Positions 32,580 through 44,160 of a stretch of 64,000 nt of DNA are shown here, piece by piece. A model generated the notes under the pieces. That model saw nothing but the letters and a program-made list of their open reading frames with translations, searched no databases and was not told where the DNA came from. A program made the translations under genes and the position numbers. Each line of letters starts with the position of its first letter. The first letter of the stretch is position 1. Source of the DNA: Bactrocera neohumeralis (Eukaryota > Arthropoda > Insecta > Diptera > Tephritidae); the NCBI RefSeq assembly GCF_024586455.1, contig NW_026089624.1:693320-757319 (forward strand), written 5' to 3'.

Positions 32580-32997
32580 TAATGTACACTTAGTGTACTA
32601 CACTAGTGATGGGCAATGTTGTGACTTTTAAAGAACACTGCTACATGTGACAGTAACTTTGTAGTAGCTGTGATTTTAAACTGTGACTGTGACTGTAATA
32701 AAAATTGTAACAGACAAAGGCCAATAAAGTTGAACAAAATTGTTTCCTTTCTTCATTTACGTACAATGTACATATTTATTAGAAAAAACAGATATTAAAA
32801 TAGTAAATTCGTTTTTAGAAAATCAGCTAATATAAAATATGTATGTATATACATAAGAGATAAAATTGAATATTGTTAAAAACAATTACATTAAATGGAA
32901 AAGAAGGCCAAAATATTATTTTTATATATATTTTCCATTTGTATTCAAAAACAACAATATTTCAGTATTCCTTTCGCTTAATCTTGACGACGCTCAC

Positions 32998-33782
32998 TTA
33001 CAATTTGCCCCGCCTTAGGAAAAATTCTCTCGGTACGGAACGGAGGAGGCTAAAATACAAATCCTTTTGTGCTAATTCTGCCATTTTAGGGTATCTGTAT
33101 TTATTTTCAAGCCACCAATAAAATGGGTCGCAACTACGGGAAACTAGCCCATCATCCAAATAGCGCTGAATTTCAATAATGGCTTTTGCTTCTTCGCTAC
33201 TATGTGGCTTATGTTCATTAGCGTATTTTTCGAAAGAACTCCATATTGATACTGATTTTTCTACATTTTCTTCTGTTCTTTCAGTCTGAAATGCATTTCT
33301 ATTAGATAACGTTTCATAATTTTTTTTTTGTGTTATGTGCTGACGATTCATCAGTCAACGCCACTAATTTCAATCTGGGGTCGAGAAAAGTAGCTGCCGT
33401 AAGTGTGTCTAATAGACATCTAATATACCATTTGCGATTGGTATTACCAGCGAACCTGTGTAATATATTTCACCACTAATGCTTACTGTAGCATCTCTAA
33501 ATGGTTTGCAAATTTTGCACAAGGCAGCAACAGTCGCTCACTCGTCGCTGGTTAAAATAGTGAAGTTTTTGTTTATAATTACCAAAGTACATTTCACCGC
33601 TTCTTCCAACTCCGAAATACGCTCCAACATTGCCAGTGTGAAGTTCCACCTCGCATCAACTTTTTGAATTAATTTTAGAGGTTCTTTACCGCTGCTGCGC
33701 TGGTAATTTTCAAACGCTTCATTCGCTAAGTACTTTTCTTGAAGTGAGCAACTATTACTTTAACTTTATCAGGTACTTGTTC
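32998..33782 (-). pseudogene. hAT transposase, C-terminal half
   Basis: Minus-strand frames: QVPDKVKVIVAHFKKS (immediately after the Tc1-like insertion), YQRSSGKEPLKLIQKVDARW, NFTLAMLERISELEEAVKCT, KPFRDATVSISGEIYYTGSL, then SRSCDPFYWWLENKYRYPKM (start of the hAT dimerisation domain). It ends PREFFLRRGKL, where the usual SERIFSKAGQIVS-like stretch is shifted by small indels. Several stops (for example near 33555). The later catalytic Glu region cannot be trusted. Confidence 0.8.
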
Positions 33783-33938
33783 TAAAGTATGTGCAGGTAA
33801 AAAACTGGTCACGCACAACTTAGAAATTTCTAACGGTAAAATCAAAATTGAAATTTACACGCAAAGCTTACTACATTATCTACATAATTGCATTCTATTT
33901 TTTTTACAAAAATATGGTTAGTGTAAAATTTGTCAGCA

Positions 33939-34064
33939 ATGAATATACACGTTCGCGAATCGGTTTTGCGCAAAAAGCTGGAAAATCCAGGCATGTCTCA
34001 CAGCGACATCGCCCAAAAATTAAAAATTGCAAAATCTTCGGTATCTTTTGTTCTTAAGGGATAC
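33939..34064 (+). pseudogene. Tc1-like transposase, N-terminal exon-like piece
   Basis: ATG at 33939: MNIHVRESVLRKKLENPGMS, HSDIAKKLKIAKSSVSFVLK, a helix-turn-helix DNA-binding region. Cut after GY by the BEL LTR at 34065; the protein resumes at 38563. Confidence 0.85.
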
Positions 34065-34243
34065 TGTGAATTATTAAATCAAACGCAGGTGTAAGACACG
34101 TCCGTTTATTACAGCAATCCAAAGTAGAAGAGCCCGTTACAGCGATAGTAATACAATAGTTAAACGAAATATAAGAAATAAGGAATACTAAGTAATTGAG
34201 GAACAACGCACAGGGTGCATAAATTTAAAATAAATCTTAGACA
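34065..34243 (-). repeat. BEL 3' LTR
   Basis: 179 bp. Lacks 18 bp present in the other LTR (the CGTGTGAAATGAAATAAT block near 38517-38534). The pol stop codon TAA (34237-34239) is supplied by the first bases of this LTR (TGTCTAAG on the minus strand). Confidence 0.9.
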
Positions 34244-34725
34244 TCCTGCCCGGTCGAAGCAACTGCTTCGAAATCGTCCGGTTGTAAAAGTAAGCACAGT
34301 TTTTGTACTGCCCGGGTGCACACGCCATTAGAAGTCATCAATGTTGCGTTTCGAACAAGGCCATCACTGCCAGGATGTACCTCTGTTACACGACCCAGTC
34401 GCCAATTTGTTGGGGGAAGGTTTTCATGTCTGACTAGGACAATATCTCCCACTTGAATATTTTCGGTACGCCTGCGCCACTTGCTTCGTGATTGTAGAGT
34501 CGCCAAATACTCTTCACTCCACCGATGCCCGAACTGTTGATGGATTCGTCGTAACCACTGCCAAAAATCCATCTCTGGGGCTGTAACAAGATGTTGTCGA
34601 AAATGACGATACCTTGGTAACCAGCGCAGAACTATAGCTGTGGTTCTGATAAGTCGTTTGATGGAACTAAAACGCTGTGTTAGTGGAATATGTTGTCCAT
34701 CTATACGTCGGGTGATAAGCTGCAA
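34237..34725 (-). pseudogene. BEL pol C-terminal domain (DUF5641-like)
   Basis: LITRRIDGQHIPLTQRFSSI, KRLIRTTAIVLRWLPRYRHF, then EMDFWQWLRRIHQQFGHRWS, EEYLATLQSRSKW, VGDIVLVRHENLPPTNWRLG, ending ASTGQDV. The sequence passes from the pre-integrase region (WLPRYRHF) straight to the post-integrase region, so the integrase catalytic core has been deleted. The frame differs from the RT part upstream. The end of the protein overlaps the LTR. Confidence 0.85.
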
Positions 34726-34788
34726 TCTAATTGAGGATGCGAAGGTTAAAACTTTTGACCTCTGTTCACTCTGTAACTATGCAGTTCG

Positions 34789-36528
34789 TCAGCTTGTAAC
34801 TTCGGTGCCTGGCCAAAGGGGGTTGTTTTCTGACGTTACCAATCTGGGCTCGACCACCATAAATGGTGACTCAGCAATTCTGATGGAGTCGCACCACGGC
34901 TGGCGCAATCCGCTGGATTCTGCGCTGAACGTACATAATGCCGCAAATCTAATGACGTGAATTGTTGTATTTGCCGAATCCTGTTGGCAATATATGGCTT
35001 TAACATCACTGGCTGTTTGCGTAACCAACTCAAGACAATACTGGAATCCGTCAGTATCCTCTAAACTTAACGCCTTGCGAACATTACAAATTGTCTTGGC
35101 TAATAAGGGAGCGCCACATAGTTCCAGTCGAGGGATTGTGGCTCCTTTCAACGGCGCAACCTTGGTGCGTGCGGTAAGCAAGGATATCTTGGCTTTGTCA
35201 TCATTGTCAATAGTGCGTGCGTAAACCACAGCAGCATAGGCTTTCTGACTGGCATCACAAAAATCAAATAGGGAAGTACGATTAGTTGCATCCATACTAA
35301 GCCATCGAGGTACACGAACCTTATCGAGAATACTTAAGTCATCGCGAAATTTAGACCAAATATGACACAGATCTTTAGGTAGTGGAGTATCCCATGATAT
35401 ACCCGTAGACCAAAGAGTCTGTATAAATACCTTGTCCGATATAATGGCTGGTACCAAAAATCCAGTGGGGTCATACAATTGGGCTACATCACTAAGAACT
35501 CGCCGCTTTGTCGGCATTTCATTATACTGCTTCAGTGATACCATAAATAACAATTCGTCACTCACCGGGTCCCAACGCAGCCCTAGCACTGTAGCTATAG
35601 GTAGGTGGATATTGCATTCATGTAGAGAAAAGGATTCTCCAATTTTCGCTAGAACGGCGGCTCTATTCGAATTCCACTTCCGAAGTCTAAAACAACCATT
35701 TGACAAAATCAGGGATACATTTTTGGCTAAAGTGACTGTGTCTTCAACGATAGTACAGCTCGTAAGGAAATCGTCCACATAAAATGAAGAAAGAATTTCA
35801 GAACGCGCCGATTCGGCTTGATGAAGGTCACCAACTACTCCATAATTATCGACAGCACACTGTTGTAATGCTCGCACTGCGTTGTATGGGCTACATGCCA
35901 TCCCATACGGCACCGTCATAAGCTGATATATCTTAACGTTCTCGTTCGGGGATTCGCGCCAAAGGCTACGTTGGAGATCTGGATCCTCCGGTGCTACTAA
36001 AACCTGGCGAAACATCTTTTCCACGTCAGCGGTCAGAGCAATTGCGTATCTTCGGAATCGGAAAAGGATATCGTTCAACGAGTTCTGAATGGTTGGACCC
36101 TCATGTTGTATATCATTTAGAGAAACACCATTTGATGTTGGTGCTGAAGCATTAAAAACGACACGAAACTTGTCTAGCACGGCATGATGCGGAATGTAAT
36201 ATACATGATTGGAATCATTATAGGTACCTAGAGCTTCCATGTGCCCTAGCTCGATATACTCCTTCATGAAAGCGATGTATTTGTCACGTAATGGTGAATC
36301 GGAGGAGAGTCGATGCTCCAAACGATAGAATTGCTTTAAAGCGCAGCAATAAAAGTCGCCTAGGGGTGGTGCGTTAGCTTGCATTAGCAAGCGCACCATG
36401 TAACGCCCTTCGAATGTTCGTGAATGAGTCGTTGAGAATATTTGCTCACAGTCATCATCAATAACCTCGTCGCCATCAGACCCTTCGTCGAGCTTCCAAA
36501 AGCTGCTTACAATCTCGTCCAAACGAGA
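34789..36528 (-). pseudogene. BEL pol: reverse transcriptase and RNase H
   Basis: In frame with the protease part beyond a TAG (36529-36531). Motifs: FEGRYMVRLL, HHAVLDKFRVVFNASAP, LTADVEKMFRQVLV (first RT Asp), LMTVPYGMACSPYNAVRAL, FYVDDFLTSC (YVDD catalytic pair near 35775), then Peptidase_A17/RNase H-type FDFCDASQKAYAAVVYAR and IPRLELCGAPLLA. It ends in a shifted ENNPLWPGTEVTS. RT itself appears uninterrupted for about 500 residues. Peptidase_A17 is a database family name; this region acts as RT/RNase H. Confidence 0.9.
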
Positions 36529-37122
36529 CTATTCCAAAATGTTGGCACTATATGAGCGTAAGCCTGAATTAGTTATTGAATATGTTGATGCGGGCCCAAA
36601 AATAATCCAACCCAAACTCGTAAGTTGTGCATGTGGTTCATTAGGACCACCATTAATCATGTCTCCCTTCATAATGAGACCCCAGACGTCACCTCCTAGC
36701 AGAAGGTCAATGCTTCCCGGAGGACCGAAATGTGGGTCTGCCATTTGCAGCCCAGACAAATGTTTATATTGATTCCCAAAGATTTGTGCTGTTGGAAGCA
36801 CCGATGTAATAGATTGAATGATGAAGGCATGGATTGCCACGGAAAATTGTGAATGAGTTGACTTGAGTGTTATTGCCACGACGCCCTTGGTGCGTGTACA
36901 GGATAATGCACCAGTACCCTCGACCGCTACGTCATAGCTGCTTCTATGAAGATTCAAAGAATTAGCAAAGCGTTCTGTAATGAAACTTACTTGTGACCCA
37001 GGATCGCACAAAATCCTTGCCAACCGTTCCTCCGAATTGTCCCCAGAAACGTATGCACATGCTGTTGCCAGAAGTATGATCTGGTCACCCCGAACATGGC
37101 ATCCAATAACCGAATCGTGACG
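36529..37122 (-). pseudogene. BEL pol: aspartic-protease-like domain (DUF1758)
   Basis: ARILCDPGSQVSFITERFAN at the expected active-site position (the residue after Asp is Pro), IDLLLGGDVWGLI and LGWIIFGPAS. It is in the same frame as gag through a TGA (37123-37125) and as RT through a TAG (36529-36531), so the original was one long polyprotein with two point nonsense changes. Confidence 0.85.
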
Positions 37123-38198
37123 TCATAACGTAGCTTGAGCCGGCATTAAAGATAGACCAGGCTGAGGTTTAGTAGTTGTAGTTTCCACTCTCGTTGTGGT
37201 GAGAGGAGGAGCAGACCTTCGTGGCTCTCGACAAAAAATGGTATTATGTCTGCGGCCACATTGACGGCATCCTCCAGATGGACACTGTTTAGACATATGC
37301 CCTGACCTCAAGCAATGAAAGCATAGGCCTGCTTTCTTGAGGGCATCGAAACGTTTCTCTGGTGGTAAGTCCAATAACGTTGGACAACGCGTGTCCTTAT
37401 GAAGATTTTGACAATATTGGAATTTTGCTTCTTCCATTGAATGGTTGCATTTGACTGTGCGCGCCGTTGATACACGCTGATGTTGACGACTGGATGTGTC
37501 GGTACCACTGACGACTTCAACAAGCTCCCTTGACAAACTTTGAGCCCTTTTCTCCAAGAACTTGAGTAGCTCCGATAAGCTTGACAATTCCGTTGGGGAG
37601 CAGTGCATGCACCATTCACGCTTTGTTGTAAGAGGGAGTTTTGATACCACAATAGGCCCCGTTAATGCATCCCACTCTTGAACTGGCAAATTCATAACAG
37701 CTAACGCACGCAGCGAACCGCTAACCACATCTGCAATATACAACAATGATTGCGTTGACTCCTCTGACACCAACAAAAGGTTTAGGAAACGTGCAACATG
37801 AATTTCAGCCAAATGTTTAGGGTTATCATATCGTTCCTTCAAATTCAACTCTACCAAAGAATTCATACTGCCCTCCGTAGGAGCGTACGTCTCGTCACTC
37901 TTGCTCGGAAGCAAGCGCATCAGGCTTGAACATAAGTCATTGTACATTTCTTAGGTGACGTCCCACCATGCTGTATGCACTTCCAACCATTCTCTTTTGC
38001 AAGACTCAGGAGCGCCTCGTGGTTTATGAGTATACCCTCGTTATGAGATCTCGCCGAATTCAACAGTTGCTCAACCTTGGATGCATCTAATTCACCTGGG
38101 CGCGCCTTGCGCACCTGTTTCATTGTGCGAGAAATAGCAGATGCATGAAACTGGCGAAGATTGATTTCTGTCATGTTCAATCTACGTACATATGTCAA
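37123..38198 (-). pseudogene. BEL gag (DUF1759-type, zinc knuckles)
   Basis: Starts MTYVRRLNMTEINLRQFHAS at 38198, shifts frame near 37930 by a small indel, then reads LKERYDNPKHLAEIHVARFL, LTTKREWCMHCSP and the zinc knuckles CFHCLRSGHMSKQC and CRQCGRRHNTIFC. It ends QATL and TGA, after which the same frame continues into the protease domain. About 355 residues in all. Function: capsid-like packaging protein; inactive through the frameshift. Confidence 0.85.
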
Positions 38199-38360
38199 GT
38201 GCGGGTATGCTTTACAATTTACAATTACAATGAAGATTTTATCCGAAAATATCGCATGAATCTTTAGGATAGCGTCAAACCAATTTATTTACGGAAACCG
38301 CCAATTAAAACTCTCCAAATTAACAAGGTTCTTAGACCTCACAGGAGGCACCAAAAATTA

Positions 38361-38557
38361 TGTTAATGATTAAATCAAACGCAGGTGTAAGACACATCCG
38401 TTTATTACAGCAATACAAAGTAGAAGAGCCAGTTACAGCGATAGTAATACAATAGTTAAACGAAATATAAGAAGTAAGGAATACTAAGTAATTGAGGATC
38501 AACGTACAGGGTGCATCGTGTGAAATGAAATAATAAATTTAAAATAAACCTTAGACA
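38361..38557 (-). repeat. BEL 5' LTR
   Basis: 197 bp, starting TGTTAATGATTAAATC (plus strand) and ending CTTAGACA. Differs from the 3' LTR mainly by the 18-bp block and roughly ten point changes counted by eye. Confidence 0.9.
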
Positions 38558-38562
38558 GATAC

Positions 38563-39309
38563 AGTGACTCCTTATCATTAAATAGAAAAGCCGGTATTGC
38601 TGGAAAACAAGGATTTTAATCTCCACTTATAGCAAAAAACTGTTGACCTATTTGAAACGAAATCCTGGACTTTCAGTATGGGATGTCGCCAAAAAGTGCA
38701 AATAGTGCCCTTCATATGTTTATAAAGTACGCAAACGAAATGGATTACGTTCTTTCAAAGTGAATGCAGCATCAAACCGCAATGATAACCAACATGTTTT
38801 GGCAAAACGACGTGTTCGACAATTATATGAAAATTTCATGCCTAATTTTAACTGCGTTGTGATGGACGATGAATCATATGTAAAAGCGGACTTTAAACAA
38901 ATTCGAGGCCGACAATTTTACACAGTAAACAAAAGGGAAAATGTTTCTGATAAATTTAAAAATAAAAACCTTGACAAATTCCCAAAAAAAATTCTATTAT
39001 GGCAGGCGGTTTGCCTGTGTGGCTTTAAACGTTAACCTTTTATAGGCTATGGAACAATAAATCAAGAAATTTATGTTAATGAGTGCTTACAGAAACGTCT
39101 TTTGCCTTTAATTAAGCTTCGTAAGGATCCAGTACTCTTTTGGTTTGATCTTGCGACATGTTATTATGGAAAAACGGCTTTAAAGTGGTACTAAGACAAT
39201 AGAGTGGTCATTGTTCCTAAAGAGGTGAACCCTCCGAATTGCCCAGAACTCAGGCCGATTGAGACTTATTGGGCCATTATTAAAGCGAAACTGTTAAAGA
39301 CGCAACATA
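38563..39309 (+). pseudogene. Tc1-like transposase, central part
   Basis: Resumes after the BEL target duplication: YSDSLSLNRKAG, then VYKVRKRNGLRSFKVNAASN (from 38718), LYENFMPNFNCVVMDDESYV (first catalytic Asp in VMDDES), KFPKKILLWQAVC, GTINQEIYVNECLQKRLLPL, DPVLFWFDLATCYYG (second Asp), NPPNCPELRPIETYWAIIKA (third acidic residue E in PIE). Stops near 39033 and 39193 and a few substitutions inactivate it. Cut after LKTQH by MITE-1. Confidence 0.88.
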
Positions 39310-39931
39310 AGTGGTGAACACATAGAGCGCGACAGACTGCAAACTACATCTGTCAAATATTAAAATACACACGTTCTTATGGGCAGTGTTATTTTGACAG
39401 CTGCACGACTACACGACTGCAGGCCGACAGTTGTCGTTCTCGCTAACTTCAATATCCTCCTATTTTTGCCAACGACAGTAGGACGACAGTAGAGTTGACA
39501 GTAGAATGGAAGATAGAAAGGGGAGGTAGAGTGGTGATGCCACTAATATGTAAAATGTAAAATTATTCACAGCTGTATCAAACTTTACGTTATTTTACAA
39601 ATAAAAGAATAAAATAGCTCTATTATAGATTTATTATATCATTTGTAATAACAATTGATAACTTAAAGCAAAAATATTTACCTATTTACTTATTTTTTGC
39701 ATAAAAAATTTCACTTTTAACAAAATATTAAAATTTCATTGAAGTGAAAGGAATTAGTATGGCCACAACGAAATTGTGTACATACAAAATGGACAACTGC
39801 GTTGTTTTGTGTGCATGCCGGCCATTGTGTTGTTGTTGCTTCTCAAAATGTACATGTAGTAAGATGATGAACGACGATTTCAGTTCACTGTCGTGCTGCT
39901 GCAGTCTGTCGCTGTCATTGTGTTCTGCACT
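39310..39931. mobile_element. MITE-1, 622-bp form, copy 2
   Basis: Same length and layout as 10656-11277. Ends AGTGGTGAACACATAGAG and ...TGTTCTGCACT; flanked by ATA (39307-39309 and 39932-39934). Inserted near the 3' end of the Tc1-like transposase gene, whose last 30-odd codons follow. Confidence 0.85.
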
Positions 39932-39934
39932 ATA

Positions 39935-40037
39935 CGGTGAAAAATGAGAGGCAATTTAGAAATAAGTGGCGAAACGTCACTAAAGACTTCAATAAGAATT
40001 CTGTGCAAGCGCTTATGAAGGACGTTAAGTCTAAATA
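39935..40037 (+). pseudogene. Tc1-like transposase, C-terminal end
   Basis: VKNERQFRNKWRNVTKDFNK, NSVQALMKDVKSK and a stop at 40035-40037; completes the transposase begun at 33939. The remaining 158 bp to 40195 is untranslated sequence plus TIR. Confidence 0.8.
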
Positions 40038-40197
40038 AGATTATTCTCTTATAAAAAAATATCCTGAATATTATATCTTGAATTCGTATAAATCTACATA
40101 TGAACTATAACTTGTATAAATATTTCTGAAATTAAATAATAAACATAAGTTTTATAACGTTATACGTTCGACCAATTTTTTTCGTGCACATACTTTA

Positions 40198-40960
40198 CTT
40201 CAGGAATGCGCAATCCTTCTTCTACAATTAAATTAATTTTATTAGCCATACATCCAAGATGCTTCCAACCTAACTTATTAATTATGGCACTTTTTACGTT
40301 ACTAGCATTATCCGAAACAGCTAGCAATATTTTGTGGTTAATTTTCCAATCACTTACGATTTGTTGTATCGCCTCACCTAAGTTTTCAGCTGTATCATTT
40401 TGCTTTAGTTGGGATGACGATAAAAGTACTGACGTTAGTTCAAAATTTTCGGAGACATAATGTGTTGTTACAGCAATGAAACTAAACGTGTTGTGGATGT
40501 CCAACAATCAGTGGTGATGCAAAACTTTTCCCCGCTCCTAATCATTTCTCGCACCTTATGTTTACATTCCTCATACAATGATTTTGATTTAGGGCTATTA
40601 CAAAATCCCGAAAACTTTTGTCCACAACTATGGAGAAAGGTTGCAAATCCACCGTAAAGAGCTGAAATAATTTGCTTGTAATTTCACTTTTTGATTTTAG
40701 CCGCGCGACATTTAAAAGCTTAGTTAGTGTTAAAGTCTTTGGTAATGCAGTCGAAGTTGATAGAATATCCTCTTCAAAAGTAACAGGCGCATTTTGCGGC
40801 GCTGGCGTAATTTCCGACTGCACAAACATTTTCACAGTACCAATTTTATATAACTTCAAAGTTATATTACCATTTCCAATTGAACAGCAGGATACCTCTG
40901 TTCCATATGTTTTTTTAAATTTGATGTTGACGTTTTATATGATATTTTGGACTTACATTT
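40198..40960 (-). pseudogene. hAT transposase, N-terminal half with BED finger remnant
   Basis: Minus strand, from right: KTSTSNLKKHMEQRYPAVQL (end of a BED zinc finger, about 40950), then NAPVTFEEDILSTSTAL, LFTVDLQPFSIVVDKSFRDF, TFSFIAVTTHYVSENFELTS and KILLAVSDNASNVKSAIINK (hAT catalytic Asp in SDNAS). It ends WKHLGCMANKINLIVEEGLR and IPEV at the Tc1-like insertion. One frame change lies near 40525. ZBED-like hAT group; the RTE insertion at about 41018 separates it from its own 5' part. Confidence 0.82.
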
Positions 40961-41049
40961 TTATTAATATATACTTATATATTATTATATTTTGGAACAC
41001 ATTTTGCGAAAACAGCATCCTTCTTCTTCTTAATTGGCGTAGACACCGC

Positions 41050-42827
41050 TTACGCAATTATAGCCGAGATAACAACAGCGCGCCAGTCGTTTCTTCTTTT
41101 CGCTACGTGGCGCCAGTTGGATATTCCAAGCGAAGCCAGGTCCTTCTCCACTTGGTCCTTCCAACGGAGTGGAGGTCTTCCTCTTCCTCTGCTTCCCCCG
41201 GCGGGTACTGCGTCGAATACTTTCAGAGCTGGAGTGTTTTCATCCATCCGGACAACATGACCTAGCCAGCGTAGCCGCTGACTTTTAATTCGCTGAACTA
41301 TGTCAATGTCGTCGTATATCTTGTACAGCTCATCGTTCCATCGAATGCGATATTCGCTGTGGCCAATGCGCAAAGGACCATAAATCTTTCGCAGAATTTT
41401 TCTCTCGAAAACTCGTAACGTCGACTCATCGGTTGCTGTCATTGCCCAAGCCTCTACACCATATAGCAGGACGGGAATTATGAGCGACTTATAGAGTTTA
41501 GCCTTTGTTCGTCGAGAGAGGACTTGACTTTTCAATTGCCTACTCAGTCCGAAGTAGCACCTGTTGGCAAGAGCAATCCTGCGTTGGATTTCCAGGCTGC
41601 ATTGTTGGTGGTGTTAATGCTGGTTCCTAAATAGACGAAATTATCTACAACTTCAAAGTTATGACTGTCAACAGTGACGTGAGTTCCAAGTCGCGAGAGC
41701 GACGAATGTTTGTTTGATGACAGGAGACATTTCGTTTTGCCCTCGTTCACTGCCAGACCCATTTTCTGTGCTTCCTTTTCCAGCCTGGAGAAAGCAAAAC
41801 TAACGGCGCGGGTGTTGAGGCCGATGATATCAATATCGTCGGCATACGCCAGCAGCTGTACACTCTTATAGAAGATGGTACCTTCTCTGTTTAGTTCTGC
41901 AGCTCGAACTATTTTCTCCAGAAGCAGGTTGAAGAAGTCGCACGATAGGGAGTCGCCTTGTCTGAAACCTCGTTTGGTATCGAACGGCTCGGAGAGGTCC
42001 TTCCTGATCCTGACGGAGCTTTTCGTGTTGCTCAACGTCAGTTTACACAGCCGTATTAGTTTTGCGGGGATACCAAACTCAGACATCGCGGCATAAAGAA
42101 GCTCCTTTTCGTGCTGTCGAAAGCAGCTTTGAAATCGACGAAGAGGTGGTGTGTGTCGATTCTCCTTTCACGGATCTTTTCCAAAACTTGGCGCATGGTG
42201 AATATGTGGTCGGTTGTTGATTTTCCAGGTCTGAAGCCACACTGATAAGGTCCAACCAGTTTGTTGACGGTGGGCTTTAATCTTTCACACAATACGCTCG
42301 ATAGAACCTTATATGCGATGTTGAGGAGGCTTATCCCACGGTAGTTGGCGCAGATTGTGGGGTCTCCCTTTTTGTGGATTGGTCAGAGCACACTGAAATT
42401 CCAATCGTTGGGCATCGTACGACCATATTTTGCAAAGAAACTGATGCATGCTCCTTATCAGTTCTTCGCCGCCGTGTTTGAATAGCTCGGCCGGTAATCC
42501 ATCGGCCCCCGCCGCTATGTTGTTCTTCAGGCGGGTAATTGCTATTCGAACTTCTTCATGGTCGGGCAATGGAACGTCTGCTCCATCGTCATCGATTGGG
42601 GAATCGGGTTCGCCTTCTCCTGGCGTTGTGCGTTCACTGCCATTCAGCAGGCTGGAGAAGTGTTCCCTCCATAATTTAAGTGTGCTCTGGGCATCGGTCA
42701 CTAGATCACCTTTGGGGGTTCTACAAGAGTGTGCTCCGGTCTTGAAACCTTCTGTAAGCCGCCGCATTTTTTCGTAGAATTTTCGAGCATTACCCCTGTC
42801 ATCCAGCTTATCAAGCTTCTTCTGCAA
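41050..42827 (-). pseudogene. RTE reverse transcriptase and C-terminus
   Basis: Broken into four frames: KKLDKLDDRGNARKFYEKMR to AGADGLPAELFKHGGEELIR (42309-42827); CERLKPTVNKLVGPYQCGFR, then RRIDTHHLFVDFKAAFDS (42056-42292, first RT Asp); GFRQGDSLSCDFFNLLLEKI and VQLLAYADDIDIIGL (41544-42086, YADD); LYKSLIIPVLLYGVEAWAMT and RLRWLGHVVRMD to RWKDQVEKDL (41050-41535), ending in a stop near 41050. At least four frameshifts. The RT catalytic residues are still encoded, but the protein cannot be made whole. Confidence 0.9.
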
Positions 42828-43999
42828 ATGCGTCTCTCTTCCCTCTTCAACTCTCGGTATTTATCCCATCCCGCACGTGTAGTGGTCGATCGTAACGTTG
42901 CGAAGTAGGCAGCTTCTTTTCTCTCCGCTGCGACACGGCACTCCTCGTCGTACCAGCTGTTCTTTTGCACTTTCCGAAAACCAATGGTTTCGGTTGTAGC
43001 TGTACGTAAGGAATTTGAAATGCCGTCCCACAGTTCCCTTATACCGAGATGTTGACGAGTGCTTTCAGAAAACAGGAGTGCAAGCCGAGTAGAAAATCGT
43101 TCGGCTGTCTGTTGTGATTGCAGCTTCTCGACGTCGAACCTTCCTTGTGTTTGTTGACGTGCGTTTTTTGCTGCACAGAGGCGGGTGCGAATCTTGGCTG
43201 CAACAAGATAGTGGTCCGAGTCGATGTTAGGACCTCGGAGCGCACGCACATCTAAACCACTGGAGACGTGTCATCCGTCTATCACAGCATGATCGATCTG
43301 GTTGGTAGTTTTTCGATCCGGAGACAGCCAGGTAGCTTGATGAATCTTCTTATGCTGGAATCTAGTACTACAGATAACCATATTTCGGGCCCCGGCGAAG
43401 TCAATCAGCCTCAACCCATTTGGGGATGTTTCGTCGTGGAGGCTGAATTTACCGACCGTAGTGCCAAATATACCTTCCTTGCCCACCCTGGCGTTAAAGT
43501 CGTCAAGCACGATTTTGACATCGTGGCGGGGGCAGCTCTCATAAGCGCGCTCCAAGCGCTCATAGAAGGCATCTTTGGTCACATCGTCCTTCTCTTCCGT
43601 CGGGGCGTGGGCGCAAATCAGCGATATGTTGAAGAACCTCGCTTTGATGCGGATTGTGGCTAGACGTTCATTCACCGGAGTGAATGATAGTACTCGGCGA
43701 CGGAGTCTCTCTCCCACCACGAATCCATCACCAAACTTGCGCTCCTTTATATGGCCACTGTAGTAAATGTCACAAGGACCTACTCGTCTCTGTCCTTGTC
43801 CCGTCCATCGCATTTCTTGGATGGAGGTGATGTCAGCCTTTATTTTTGCGAGGACATCAACCAGCTGGGCAGCGGCACCTTCCCAATTAAGGGTCCGGAT
43901 ATTCCAGGTGCATGCCCTCAAATCGTAGTCCTTATTTCGTTTGCCATGGTCGTCATCAAAAGGGGGGTCTCTCATCCGAGGCTGTGTTTTCTTTTTCAT
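42701..43999 (-). pseudogene. RTE endonuclease and linker
   Basis: From MKKKTQPRMRDPPFDDDHGK (43999): LRACTWNIRTLNWEG, SIQEMRWTGQGQRRVGP (catalytic Glu), SLICAHAPTEEKDDV, KIVLDDFNARVG (normally GDFNA; Gly to Asp), LIDFAGARNMVICSTRFQHK, PDRKTTNQIDHAVIDG then an in-frame TGA at 43271-43273, then RALRGPNIDSDHYLVAAKIR (catalytic SDH). A linker follows to EERRICRRS, where the frame shifts near 42820. Such proteins are often mislabelled craniofacial development protein 2 in insect annotations. Confidence 0.88.
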
Positions 44000-44160
44000 T
44001 GGGGGTGTTTTTTACGTGGCGGGTCCCAAACCCAGCGCACAACCCTATGCAGGGGATGTTTCGAATTCTCACATTAGCTCGCCTTCGAACGGATGTTCTT
44101 AGGCTACCCAGAGGATACTTGGTCAAAGACCGGAAGTAGTGAGCTGCTTGAGCCATTTGT

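Larger units (their letters stand above)
34065..38557 (-). mobile_element. BEL/Pao LTR retrotransposon, target duplication GATAC
   Basis: LTRs at 34065-34243 and 38361-38557 with TGT...ACA ends; GATAC at 34060-34064 and 38558-38562. Coding strand is minus, so the right LTR is the 5' LTR. A likely primer site (TGGTGCCTCC, minus) lies just inside it near 38345. Gag-pol is one frame with two in-frame stops, and most of integrase is deleted. LTRs are closely similar apart from an 18-bp length difference. Confidence 0.95.
33785..40195 (+). mobile_element. Tc1-like transposon with TA duplication, itself invaded
   Basis: Terminal repeats AAGTATGTGCAGGTAAAAAA (left) and AAGTATGTGCACGAAAAAAA (right, inverted), flanked by TA at 33783-33784 and 40196-40197. 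It carries a BEL element (34065-38557) and MITE-1 (39310-39931). Net length about 1288 bp, right for a Tc1-like element. Excising it restores the hAT reading frame (RIPEVEQVPDKVKV). Confidence 0.9.
41018..44160 (-). mobile_element. RTE-type non-LTR retrotransposon, degenerate
   Basis: Minus-strand element with APE endonuclease, RT and a 3' microsatellite tail (AAGAAGAAG on the minus strand, 41020-41033). The right (5') limit is uncertain, between about 44100 and 44250. It sits inside the hAT, between the transposase and the hAT 5' end. Other fragments: 29246-29888, 45165-45300, 57226-57436. Confidence 0.85.

Noticed and set aside
32362..32593. Open frames across 32362-32593
   Set aside because: They pass through the 100-N gap and have no real sequence support.
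42701..43999. Host gene similar to craniofacial development protein 2
   Set aside because: The endonuclease motifs, adjacent RT and (AAG)n 3' tail show an RTE retrotransposon; the host-like name is a common annotation artefact.
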